Source of the DNA: Actinomycetota bacterium
GTDB lineage: Bacteria; Actinomycetota; Acidimicrobiia; IMCC26256; JACDBD01
Assembly (NCBI GenBank): GCA_013695115.1
Contig: JACDBD010000018.1
Location: 1-6,730, forward strand
Reading direction: 5' to 3'
DNA length: 6,730 nucleotides
Notes under the pieces: model-generated
Database searches by the model: none
What the model saw: only the letters and a program-made list of their open reading frames with translations
Told to the model about the DNA's origin: nothing
In this document: positions 1 through 5,751 of the stretch, piece by piece
How positions within the stretch are numbered: position 1 is the stretch's first letter
Layout: every line of letters starts with the position of its first letter
Made by a program: the position numbers and the translations under genes

Positions 1-132
1 CAGGTTGCTCACGTGTTACGCACCCGTTCGCCGCTAGGTCTTCTCGGGCAAGCCCGATGGACCCCGCTCGACTTGCATGTATGAAGCGCGCCGCCAGCGT
101 TCGTCCTGAGCCAGGATCAAACTCTCCGTCAA
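1..132 (-). rRNA. rrs: 16S ribosomal RNA, 5' end (partial, runs off the left edge)
   Basis: Read on the minus strand, the sequence contains the universal 16S start: AGAGTTTGATCCTGGCTCAG, then GACGAACGCTGGCGGCGC, ACATGCAAGTCGAG and AACACGTGAGCAACCTG. The block AGAGTTTGATC corresponds to E. coli position 8 onward, so by alignment the mature 5' end falls near base 132, give or take a few bases. Only about the first 130 nt (helices of the 5' domain, including V1) are present; the rest of the operon lies outside the window. The gene is co-directional with tyrS and the arg genes. The ending GTGCGTAACACGTGAGCAACCTG, split here as GTGCGTAACACG and TGAGCAACCTG, is common in Actinobacteria. The stretch GCGCGCTTCATACATGC differs from the usual CTTAACACATGC form. 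Confidence 0.97.
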
Positions 133-224
133 GATCTCGACCCGCCCGTGAGGAGGGGCCTTCGATCAGAGAGCCGCCGGTCGGGGCCACTGGCCCGTCC
201 CGGCAACTGGCGTGGCACCGGCCG

Positions 225-236
225 ACCCCGAAGGGC
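225..236 (-). other. UUCG tetraloop hairpin in the leader
   Basis: The leader RNA contains GCCC, UUCG, GGGU: a four-pair stem, including one G-U pair, closed by a C(UUCG)G tetraloop, the most stable known loop type. No U-tract follows. Confidence 0.45.
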
Positions 237-269
237 TGACCGCCACCACATTTGGAATTGCAGTTTGAC

Positions 270-300
270 GTCCGACCGCGCCCGAGGGCCCGGTGCGGAC
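270..300 (-). other. Long leader stem-loop
   Basis: The outer stem pairs GTCCG with CGGAC, then ACC with GGT across one bulged base. After a small internal loop, GCC pairs with GGC around a four-base CUCG loop. It lies directly after the conserved leader motif (read in the transcribed direction), a usual place for structured leader elements. Processing or antitermination roles are inference. Confidence 0.5.
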
Positions 301-305
301 GCCCG

Positions 306-342
306 CACTGGCTTTTGGCTATCACTGTTCCGTTTTCAAGGA
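306..342 (-). promoter_or_regulatory. Conserved-looking rRNA leader motif (boxA-type region)
   Basis: The minus strand reads CCTTGAAAACGGAACAGTG followed by ATAGCCAAAAGCCAGTG. It resembles the TTTGAGAACTCAA(T/C)AGTG and TTTGAAAACTGAACA blocks that I recall from the leaders of actinobacterial and other Gram-positive rRNA operons, where they belong to the antitermination and processing region. It is also the most A-rich stretch of an otherwise GC-rich leader. Assignment rests on resemblance only; the exact boxA boundaries are not clear. Confidence 0.5.
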
Positions 343-454
343 GCCACGGCCCGAGGACGGAGCCGGCCACCCGATCGCGGGGAACCGGTCGCTCGAGCAG
401 ACACCCACTCCGTCTCGTCGGCTGGACCTCGGGGCAAAGAGCCGCGCGCAAGGT

Positions 455-482
455 CGACTACGACGAGGAGCGTCCGTGTCAA
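455..482 (-). promoter_or_regulatory. Possible second rRNA promoter (weak -10)
   Basis: A second perfect TTGACA occurs at 482-477 on the minus strand, 71 nt downstream of the first. With a 16-nt spacer the -10 candidate is TAGTCG (460-455), which matches only the leading TA of the consensus. rRNA operons often have tandem promoters, so the site is plausible, but the poor -10 box leaves it doubtful. Confidence 0.3.
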
Positions 483-491
483 TGCCCGGGG

Positions 492-506
492 GTGCCGTTG
501 CGGCAC
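492..506 (-). other. Leader hairpin just after the predicted rRNA transcription start
   Basis: GTGCCG and CGGCAC form a perfect 6-bp stem around a 3-nt CAA loop, beginning about 12 nt after the predicted start of transcription. It may stabilise the 5' end of the leader or act as a boxB-like element. No run of U follows, so it is not a normal intrinsic terminator. Confidence 0.5.
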
Positions 507-524
507 TCTCCGAGCGGACCCGTC

Positions 525-553
525 AATTTAGGGCCGGGAACCCTTGCTGTCAA
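525..553 (-). promoter_or_regulatory. Main rRNA promoter (sigma70 type)
   Basis: The minus strand reads TTGACA at 553-548, a spacer of exactly 17 nt (547-531), then TAAATT at 530-525. The -35 box is a perfect consensus and the -10 box matches TATAAT at four of six positions. A GC-rich discriminator (GACGGGTC) follows, as is usual for stable-RNA promoters under growth-rate or stringent control. The expected start of transcription is near 518-519, giving a leader of about 386 nt before 16S. The -35 box lies 22 nt after the tyrS stop codon, so the promoter sits tightly against the end of that gene. This is a sequence prediction; the motif quality and position make it good. Confidence 0.8.
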
Positions 554-575
554 GCGGTTCTCCGGTTCTTCGGGT

Positions 576-1793
576 TCAACCCACCCGGATCCGGGCCCAT
601 TTCCGCTTCCCCACCTGGAAGACCTTGCCATCGAGGCCGTCGACGGGGAGGGCCCGATCGGGATCTTCGACCACGACACCGTCCTGGCGCACGGCTCCCT
701 GCTCGATCATGCGGGCCCCCTCCCGGTTGGAGGACACCAGGCCGGCCCGGGCGAGGATCCTGGCCACCCGCACCGGCTCCTCTCCCAGCTCCGCCCGGTC
801 GAGCTCCTTCTCGGGGATCTCCTCGGGGGCCTCGTGGGCCTTGAACACCCGGTCGAACGCCGCCTCGGCCGCCTCGCCCGCGTCCTCGCCGTGGTACAGG
901 TCGACGACGGTGCGGGCCAGCAGGCGCTTGGCCGCCACCGGCTCGATCCGCCCGGCCTCGAGGTCGCCCATGACCTGTTCCACCCGGTCGGGGTCCCACC
1001 CGGTGGTCAGCTCGAGGTAGCGGGGCATCAGGGGGTCGGGGACGGACATGAGCTTCCCGAACTGCTCCTCCGGGGCCTCGGTGACCCCGACGTAGTTGCC
1101 GAGCGACTTCGACATCTTCTGGGTGCCGTCGAGGCCCTCGAGCAGCGGGGTGGTGATCACCACCTGGGGCTCCTGCCCCTCCTGCTCCTGGAGCTGCCGG
1201 CCGACGAGCACATTGAAGAGCTGATCGGTGCCGCCCAGCTCGACGTCGGCCTGCACCATGACCGAGTCCCAGCCCTGCAGCAGGGGATAGAGCAGCTCGC
1301 TGACGGCGATGGGGGCGCCATTGCGGTAGCGCTCGCCGAAGTCGTTGCGCTCGAGCATGCGCGCCAGCGTCGTGCGCGAGGTCAGCCGGATGACGTCGTC
1401 GATCCCCATGGTCGCCAACCACTCCGAGTTACGCCGCACCTCGATCCGGTCGGGCAGAAGGATGCGCTGCACCTGCTCGACGTACGTCGCCGCGTGGGCG
1501 TCGATCTCCTCCTTCGACAGCTGCGGCCGGGTCGCCGACTTGCCGCTGGGATCACCGAGACGGGCGGTGAAGTCGCCCAGGATCAACACCGCGATGTGGC
1601 CCAGCTCCTGGAACTGGCGGAGCTTGCGCAGCACGACCGCGAAGCCGAGGTGGATGTCGGACGCCGTCGGATCGATACCGAGCTTGACCCGCAGCGGCCG
1701 GCCGCTCTTCAGCTTCTCGGCCAGGCCCTCCTCGGTGATGCAGTCGACGGTCCCGGCCGTGAGGATCCGGAGCTGCTCCTTGATTTCGGCCAT
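576..1793 (-). CDS. tyrS: Tyrosyl-tRNA synthetase, type 2 (KMSKS form)
   Basis: This 405-residue class I aminoacyl-tRNA synthetase joins tyrosine to tRNA-Tyr at the cost of ATP in the cytoplasm. The HIGH-type motif is HLGF at residues 48-51 within GIDPTASDIHLGF. The tyrosine and adenylate pocket includes QAD (181-183) and ELGGTDQ (185-191). The second signature is KMSKS at 226-230. A C-terminal S4-like RNA-binding domain covers about 343-405 (AGLVSSNREGARMIEQGAV). KMSKS, rather than the KFGKS/T of E. coli-type enzymes, marks the type 2 (TyrZ-like) subfamily. I chose ATG 1793 because GAGGGAG lies 7 nt upstream and the protein begins like the family (MAEIKEQL); a 26-residue in-frame extension to GTG 1871 lacks conservation features. 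It lies 90 nt after mpg, behind a strong hairpin, and its stop abuts the rRNA promoter. Confidence 0.97.
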   Translation of the reverse strand: MAEIKEQLRILTAGTVDCITEEGLAEKLKSGRPLRVKLGIDPTASDIHLGFAVVLRKLRQFQELGHIAVLILGDFTARLGDPSGKSATRPQLSKEEIDAHAATYVEQVQRILLPDRIEVRRNSEWLATMGIDDVIRLTSRTTLARMLERNDFGERYRNGAPIAVSELLYPLLQGWDSVMVQADVELGGTDQLFNVLVGRQLQEQEGQEPQVVITTPLLEGLDGTQKMSKSLGNYVGVTEAPEEQFGKLMSVPDPLMPRYLELTTGWDPDRVEQVMGDLEAGRIEPVAAKRLLARTVVDLYHGEDAGEAAEAAFDRVFKAHEAPEEIPEKELDRAELGEEPVRVARILARAGLVSSNREGARMIEQGAVRQDGVVVEDPDRALPVDGLDGKVFQVGKRKWARIRVG

Positions 1794-1811
1794 CACATAG
1801 CTCCCTCGCTC

Positions 1812-1847
1812 GGCGCCGGGCCATCCTTGAAGGGATTGGCCGGCGCC
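1812..1847 (-). promoter_or_regulatory. Strong hairpin between mpg and tyrS
   Basis: On the minus strand GGCGCCGG pairs perfectly with CCGGCGCC (8 bp), continued by CC/GG and ATCC/GGAT with a single bulged base on each side, closing a six-base CTTCAA loop. The total is about 14 bp of mostly G-C stem. It ends 18 nt before the tyrS start codon, just ahead of its ribosome binding site (1801-1807). No U-run follows, so it is not a canonical terminator, and it is far too short for a T-box leader. It may act as a weak terminator, a processing or stability element, or a modulator of tyrS translation. Confidence 0.6.
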
Positions 1848-1883
1848 GCCCTTCGGGTCGCTCGTCCGCACACCGGATCGACG

Positions 1884-2588
1884 CTACTTTCCCGCTCTGC
1901 GGGGCCGCTCGGGCCCCGGCTCGCTGCGGCGCAGGGTACCTACGCCGCGGTCGCTCGCATCGGGCCGAACCGCGGGACGGCCGGGGCTCACGTTCTCGTC
2001 TCCGGGGACGTACCAGCGCCAGGGATGCTCGTCGCCCTTGCCCGCGGCCAATCCGATCCGGGTCGAGACCCCGGGCTCTGCCGGCGGCGGCACCCCGTCG
2101 TCGAGGAGCTGCAGCGGGCCCTTCACGAGGTCGGCTCCGTCGTGCTCGCGGGTGAGGCCCAGCGCCTGGGCGAGCCGGGCGGGACCGGAGCAGAGGTCGC
2201 GGTCGCGTCGGGCGGCCGGACGGCGGGCGCGGATCACGTCGACACCCTCGACCGGTGCGCCACCTCGCAGCAGCACCGCGCTGGCCCACCCCTCCCGGCC
2301 GCACACGACGTTGGCGCACCAGTGCATGCCGTAGGTGAAGTAGACGTAGAGGTGGCCGGGCGTCCCGAACATGGTTGCGTTGCGCGCCGTGGGCCCGCGG
2401 TACCCATGGCTCCCCGAGTCGTCGGTCCCGGCGTACGCCTCCACCTCGACCAGCCGCACCGCGACGCGACCGACCTCGGCATCGTCGTGCACGATCAGCT
2501 TGCCCAGGAGCTCGGGTGCGACCTCGCGGGAATCGCGGGCGTAGAACGCCCGCGGCAGCGCGCGCCCCCGTCGTCGCGCCGCGCTCAC
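1884..2588 (-). CDS. mpg: 3-methyladenine DNA glycosylase, AAG/MPG family
   Basis: This 234-residue base-excision repair enzyme removes alkylated and deaminated purines (such as 3-methyladenine and hypoxanthine) from DNA. It aligns without gaps to the active-site segments of human AAG: E50 in VEVEAY matches catalytic E125, Y52 matches Y127, H61 in GSHGYRG matches H136, and N93 in YGMHWCANVV matches N169. Later family blocks are SGPARLAQALG (134-144) and RIGL followed by PWRWYVPGDENVS (189-201). The family core ends near residue 203; about 30 arginine- and proline-rich residues follow that I cannot match to anything. The start is GTG 2588, in a GTGA overlap with the argH stop. No strong Shine-Dalgarno sequence precedes it, so it probably depends on translation coupled to argH. 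The early LPRAFYARDSREVAPELLG agrees with the usual N-terminus. Confidence 0.95.
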   Translation of the reverse strand: MSAARRRGRALPRAFYARDSREVAPELLGKLIVHDDAEVGRVAVRLVEVEAYAGTDDSGSHGYRGPTARNATMFGTPGHLYVYFTYGMHWCANVVCGREGWASAVLLRGGAPVEGVDVIRARRPAARRDRDLCSGPARLAQALGLTREHDGADLVKGPLQLLDDGVPPPAEPGVSTRIGLAAGKGDEHPWRWYVPGDENVSPGRPAVRPDASDRGVGTLRRSEPGPERPRRAGK

Positions 2589-4006
2589 CGACCGAGCCAG
2601 CCCCGCTGCTCCTTCAGTCGCCCGCGGGCCTCGGTCAGCTGGCGCTTCAGCGGCTTGGGCCCCGCGCCGCCCGGAGTGGTGCGCCGCTGCACCGCCTGGC
2701 CGGGTTCGAGCACGGCCAGGGCGTCGGGGCCGAGTCGGGGCTCGGTCATCACCAGCTCCTCGAGCGGCACGCCCCGTTCCGCCGCCTGCCGCACGAGCGA
2801 TCCGATGGCGGCGTGGGCCTCCCGGAACGGGACACCCGCCTCGACCAGGAGCTCCGCCAGGTCAGCCGCAGCCGATGCCGGCACATCCGCGGCCGCCTGC
2901 ATGCGCTCGGGGACGAACTCGGCCGTCGCCAGGAGCCCGGTCAGCGCTACCAGCGCCCGGCCGCAGGTGTCGAGGGCGTCGAACAGCGGTTCCTTGTCGC
3001 CCTGGAGGTCGCGGTTGTAGGCCAGCGGGAGACCCTTCAGCGTCGCGAGCAGGCCGGTGAGGTGCCCGATCAGCCGGCCGGCACTCCCGCGGGCGAGCTC
3101 GGCCACGTCCGGGTTCCGCTTCTGCGGGAGCATCGACGAGCCGGTGGCGTAGGCGTCGCTCAGCACCAGGAACCCGAACTCGTCGCTCGACCACAGGACG
3201 ATCTCCTCGCCCATTCGCGAGAGGTGCACCTGGGTGAGCGCGGCGGCGAACAGCGCTTCGGCCACGAAGTCGCGGTCGGACACCGCGTCGAGCGAGTTCT
3301 CGAACCGGCGGGCGAAGCCAAGTTCCGCGGCGACGAAGTCGGGATCAAGCGGGAGGCTCGAGCCCGCCAGCGCCCCCGCGCCCAGCGGCGAGACGTCGGC
3401 GCGGTCGAGCAGCTCCCGCCAGCGCTCGACGTCCCGCGCCAGCGCCCAGAAGTGCGCGAGCAGGTGGTGCCCGAGAAGCACGGGCTGGGCCCGCTGGAGG
3501 TGGGTGTATCCCGGGAGGTAGACCGTTTCGGCCTCCCCCGCCCGGCGCAGCAGGACGTCCTGGAGCCCGTGGATGCGTTGCGCGACCGCCCGTCCTTCCC
3601 GGCGGAGGTACAGGCGCAGGTCGAGGGCGACCTGGTCGTTGCGGCTCCGGCCGGTGTGGAGCTTGGCTCCAGCGTCTCCCGCGAGCTCGGTCACCCGTCG
3701 TTCGACGGCGGTGTGGATGTCCTCGTCGGACGGCTCGAACCCGAACGTCCCGTCGGTGAGCTCCGCTTCGACGCGGTCGAGGGCGGCGAGGATCGCCTTC
3801 TCCTCCTCCTTCGTCAGGAGGCCGACCCGCGCCAGCATCCGCACATGTGCGCGCGAACCGGCGATGTCGTCGCCGGCGAGCCGTTCGTCGAACGACAGGC
3901 TCTCGGTGAACCGCATCAGCTCGTCGGACGGGCCCTCGGAGAAGCGGCCGTGCCAGAGCGGCTTGGCCTCCTTGATCCCATCGGGCTTCATCTCATCCGG
4001 GCTCAT
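2585..4006 (-). CDS. argH: Argininosuccinate lyase
   Basis: This 473-residue cytoplasmic enzyme of the fumarase/aspartase superfamily splits argininosuccinate into arginine and fumarate, the last step of arginine synthesis. Family blocks, in order: LWHGRFSEGPSDELMRFTES (17-36, typical ArgH start), DDIAGSRAH (46-54), KLHTGRSRNDQVALDLRLY (115-133), GYTHLQRAQPV (166-176, with the conserved His), and the superfamily signature GSSMLPQKRNPD (289-300), whose flexible loop carries the catalytic serine. GLPLAYNRDLQGDKEP (325-340) and the C-terminal domain complete a normal length. I chose ATG 4006 because it overlaps the argG TGA as ATGA. A second ATG at 3991 would remove five residues and cannot be excluded. 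Its own stop overlaps the mpg start, making argG, argH and mpg contiguous in translation. Confidence 0.98.
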   Translation of the reverse strand: MSPDEMKPDGIKEAKPLWHGRFSEGPSDELMRFTESLSFDERLAGDDIAGSRAHVRMLARVGLLTKEEEKAILAALDRVEAELTDGTFGFEPSDEDIHTAVERRVTELAGDAGAKLHTGRSRNDQVALDLRLYLRREGRAVAQRIHGLQDVLLRRAGEAETVYLPGYTHLQRAQPVLLGHHLLAHFWALARDVERWRELLDRADVSPLGAGALAGSSLPLDPDFVAAELGFARRFENSLDAVSDRDFVAEALFAAALTQVHLSRMGEEIVLWSSDEFGFLVLSDAYATGSSMLPQKRNPDVAELARGSAGRLIGHLTGLLATLKGLPLAYNRDLQGDKEPLFDALDTCGRALVALTGLLATAEFVPERMQAAADVPASAAADLAELLVEAGVPFREAHAAIGSLVRQAAERGVPLEELVMTEPRLGPDALAVLEPGQAVQRRTTPGGAGPKPLKRQLTEARGRLKEQRGWLGR

Positions 4007-5226
4007 GCGCGCTCGTCCGGATCGAACGGACGCTCCTCGCGCTGGCGCCGGGCCCAGGTCTCGACCGAGAGCCCCCACAGCCGCACGAACCCGGCGGCGT
4101 CCTCGTGGCGGAACGCGTCGGCAGCCTCATAGGTGGCGAGCTCGTAGTCGTACAGGCTGCGCTCGGCTCGCCGACCGTTGGCGAAGCACCGTCCCGGCTC
4201 CAGGTGCACCCGGACGTCGCCGGTGACGTGGCGCTGGGTCGACGCCACGAACGCATCCAGCGCCTCCCGCAACGGCGAGAACCACAGCCCGTCGTAGACG
4301 AGCTCGGCGTAGCGGGGCTCGAGCCGTTGCTTCTCCCGCATCACGTCGCGTTCGAGCGTGATCGACTCGAGATCGGCGTGGGCGATGATCAGCGCGAGCG
4401 AGCCCGGGCACTCGTACGTCTCCCGGCTCTTGATACCCACCCGCCGGTTCTCGACCATGTCGACCCGACCAAACCCGTACGCGCCCACCGCCTCGCCCAG
4501 CCTGGGGATCATGTCCTCGAGCCCCAGCTCGGCGCCGTCGAGTGCCACCGGGGTTCCCTGCTCGAACTGCACCACGACGTCGCGGGGCTCGGCGGGCGCA
4601 TTGGAGACGGGACGGGTCAGCTCGTAGATGTGCTCGGGTGGAGCCGCCCACGGGTCTTCCATCTCGCCGCACTCGATGGCCCGACCGACGAAGTTCTCGT
4701 CGACGGAGTAGGGCTTGTCCCGGGTGACCGTGATCGGGATGCCGTGATGTTTCGCATACTCGATCGAGTCGTCGCGGGTCATGTTCCACACCCGGACGGG
4801 CGCGAGGACCTCGAGGTCGGGCGCCAGCGCCCGCACCGACACCTCGAAGCGGACCTGGTCGTTGCCCTTGCCGGTACAGCCGTGGGCGACGGCGTCGGCT
4901 CCGTGCTCGCGCGCGGCCGCGACCAGGTGCCGGGCGATGACCGGTCGCGATAGCGCCGACACCAGCGGGTACTTCCCCTCGTACATCGCGTTCGCCCGGA
5001 TGGCGGGCGCGACGTACTCGCGCCCGAACTCGGCGCGCACGTCGACCACGATCGACTCGACCGCGCCCGCCGCCAGCGCCCGCTCCCGGATCGCGTCGAA
5101 GTCGCCGCCCTGCCCGACGTCGGCGGCGAGCGCGACCACCTCCGCCCCCCACTCCTCGCCGATCCACTTGACCGCGACCGAGGTGTCGAGGCCACCGCTG
5201 TATGCGAGAACCACACGCTTGGCCAT
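4003..5226 (-). CDS. argG: Argininosuccinate synthase
   Basis: This 407-residue enzyme condenses citrulline with aspartate, using ATP, to argininosuccinate, the step before ArgH. The N-terminal PP-loop of ATP pyrophosphatases is AYSGGLDTSV at 8-17. Further family blocks are HGCTGKGNDQVRFE (115-128), KPYSVDENFVGRAIECG (171-187), GRVDMVENRRVGIKSRETYE (253-272) and SPLREALDAF (317-326). Length and architecture are those of the common type 1 enzyme. I chose ATG 5226 because the protein then begins MAKRVVLAYSGG, as in relatives, with GAGG 8 nt upstream; the 45-residue extension upstream is unlike the family. The 43 nt between argR and argG hold a 14-codon ORF ending 2 nt before this ATG, and the initiation site nearly repeats that of argR. 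Confidence 0.98.
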   Translation of the reverse strand: MAKRVVLAYSGGLDTSVAVKWIGEEWGAEVVALAADVGQGGDFDAIRERALAAGAVESIVVDVRAEFGREYVAPAIRANAMYEGKYPLVSALSRPVIARHLVAAAREHGADAVAHGCTGKGNDQVRFEVSVRALAPDLEVLAPVRVWNMTRDDSIEYAKHHGIPITVTRDKPYSVDENFVGRAIECGEMEDPWAAPPEHIYELTRPVSNAPAEPRDVVVQFEQGTPVALDGAELGLEDMIPRLGEAVGAYGFGRVDMVENRRVGIKSRETYECPGSLALIIAHADLESITLERDVMREKQRLEPRYAELVYDGLWFSPLREALDAFVASTQRHVTGDVRVHLEPGRCFANGRRAERSLYDYELATYEAADAFRHEDAAGFVRLWGLSVETWARRQREERPFDPDERA

Positions 5227-5238
5227 CTCTATTGCCTC
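5222..5238 (-). promoter_or_regulatory. argG initiation region (copy 2 of a 16-nt repeat)
   Basis: AGGCAATAGAGATGGC (5237-5222) contains the Shine-Dalgarno core (GAGG with the preceding base), the stop of the bridging ORF and the argG ATG. It matches the argR initiation region at 15 of 16 positions. Confidence 0.7.
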
Positions 5239-5273
5239 GTGCTCACTGCGTACAGCCCTGCTGCCGCACTCAT
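5229..5273 (-). CDS. Possible 14-codon bridging ORF between argR and argG
   Basis: ATG at 5273-5271 overlaps the argR stop as ATGA, and the frame MSAAAGLYAVSTRQ ends in TAG at 5231-5229, two bases before the argG ATG. It therefore fills the whole argR-argG gap. Its penultimate codon is AGG (Arg), which is also part of the argG Shine-Dalgarno GAGG. It has no strong ribosome binding site of its own, so ribosomes finishing argR would have to re-initiate here. It could be a coupling device, or a chance frame; the identical layout before argR argues for the former. No peptide function is implied. Confidence 0.35.
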   Translation of the reverse strand: MSAAAGLYAVSTRQ

Positions 5274-5740
5274 AGGCCCGCCAGGGAGGCCAGTTCGGCC
5301 GCGACCGCGGCTCCGCCGGTGCCCTCGGCGCAGATCGCGATGAGGGTGTCGTCGCCGGCAACGGTGCCGAGGACGTTCGGAAGCCCGGCCCGGTCGAGGG
5401 CGGACGCCACGACGTGGGCCGAGCCCGGCGGGCTCCGCAGGACGACGATGTTGCCGCTCCACGCCACGTCGACCACGAACTCCCCCATCACCCGGCGGAG
5501 ATGGTCGTCGGGCGCCCGGCTCTCCTTGGCGTGCTCCGGAACCGCGTACGCCGTGGTTCCGCCGGGGATGCGGACCTTGACCGCACCCAGCTCTTCGAGG
5601 TCGCGGCTCACGGTCGCCTGGGTGGCGACGATGCCGTCCGCCGCCAGCAGCTCGACCAGCTGGGCCTGGCTCGAGACCGCCTGGTCCTCGAGCAGCTTGG
5701 CGATCCGGTGCTGGCGCTGCGGCTTCCCTAACGTCGCCAT
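5270..5740 (-). CDS. argR: Arginine repressor, ArgR family
   Basis: This 156-residue protein is the arginine-responsive transcription regulator, which in relatives acts as an arginine-bound hexamer on ARG-box operators of arg genes. The N-terminal winged helix-turn-helix spans about 6-70 and contains ATQATVSRDLEELGAVKVR (39-57) with the family SRDL signature at 45-48. A linker follows, then the C-terminal oligomerisation and arginine-binding domain (about 80-156) with GTVAGDDT at 125-132; D130 and D131 are the aspartates expected to contact arginine. Length is normal. I chose ATG 5740 because MATLGKPQRQHRIAKLL matches the usual start; the 55-residue upstream extension would overlap argF. Its ribosome binding site is weak (CAGG, 8 nt spacing). 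It lies between argF and argG, as in the actinobacterial arg cluster, so it is probably autoregulated. I see no clear ARG box in the window. Confidence 0.97.
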   Translation of the reverse strand: MATLGKPQRQHRIAKLLEDQAVSSQAQLVELLAADGIVATQATVSRDLEELGAVKVRIPGGTTAYAVPEHAKESRAPDDHLRRVMGEFVVDVAWSGNIVVLRSPPGSAHVVASALDRAGLPNVLGTVAGDDTLIAICAEGTGGAAVAAELASLAGL

Positions 5741-5751
5741 CTCTATGGCCT
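5736..5751 (-). promoter_or_regulatory. argR initiation region (copy 1 of a 16-nt repeat)
   Basis: AGGCCATAGAGATGGC contains the weak Shine-Dalgarno AGG, the TAG of the bridging ORF and the argR ATG. It differs from the argG copy by a single base. Confidence 0.7.

Larger units (their letters stand above)
133..575 (-). other. rRNA operon spacer and transcribed leader
   Basis: This 443-bp gap between the tyrS stop and the 16S start holds no convincing gene. It contains a strong promoter near its upstream end (525-553), a second perfect TTGACA box (477-482), a perfect small hairpin shortly after the predicted transcription start (492-506), a leader motif resembling those of Gram-positive rRNA operons (306-342), a large stem (270-300), a UUCG-type hairpin (225-236) and a 5-bp hairpin with a 3-nt loop (184-196, GGGCC/GGCCC). 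The last segment (about 138-172) could form a further stem (TCGA and GCCC paired with GGGC and TCGA) next to the mature 16S end. Such leaders normally carry antitermination signals and half of the RNase III processing stem. The partner half is outside the window, so processing cannot be judged. Confidence 0.75.

Noticed and set aside
148..531. A 127-codon plus-strand frame in the tyrS-16S spacer
   Set aside because: It overlaps the rRNA promoter, leader motif and hairpins, has Arg-rich composition and no convincing start signal; the spacer is better read as an rRNA leader.
1794..1871. N-terminal extension of TyrS to GTG 1871
   Set aside because: It would add 26 residues unlike the family and run through the strong hairpin, whereas ATG 1793 has GAGGGAG at 7 nt.
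1794..1883. T-box leader ahead of tyrS
   Set aside because: The gap is only 90 nt and shows a single hairpin, without the long stem I, T-box sequence or antiterminator.
252..3020. A 922-codon open frame on the plus strand
   Set aside because: It runs antisense to tyrS, mpg and part of argH, all with intact signatures, and begins inside the rRNA leader. Its translation is low-complexity and matches no family. Long antisense frames are usual in GC-rich coding DNA.
2375..4132. A 585-codon open frame on the plus strand
   Set aside because: It is antisense to argH and mpg, with Arg/Pro/Gly-rich translation and no recognisable domain; explained by codon bias of argH.
4127..5167. A 346-codon minus-strand frame overlapping argG
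   Set aside because: It lies in another frame within argG, consists mostly of Arg, Gly and Ala, and shows no motif.
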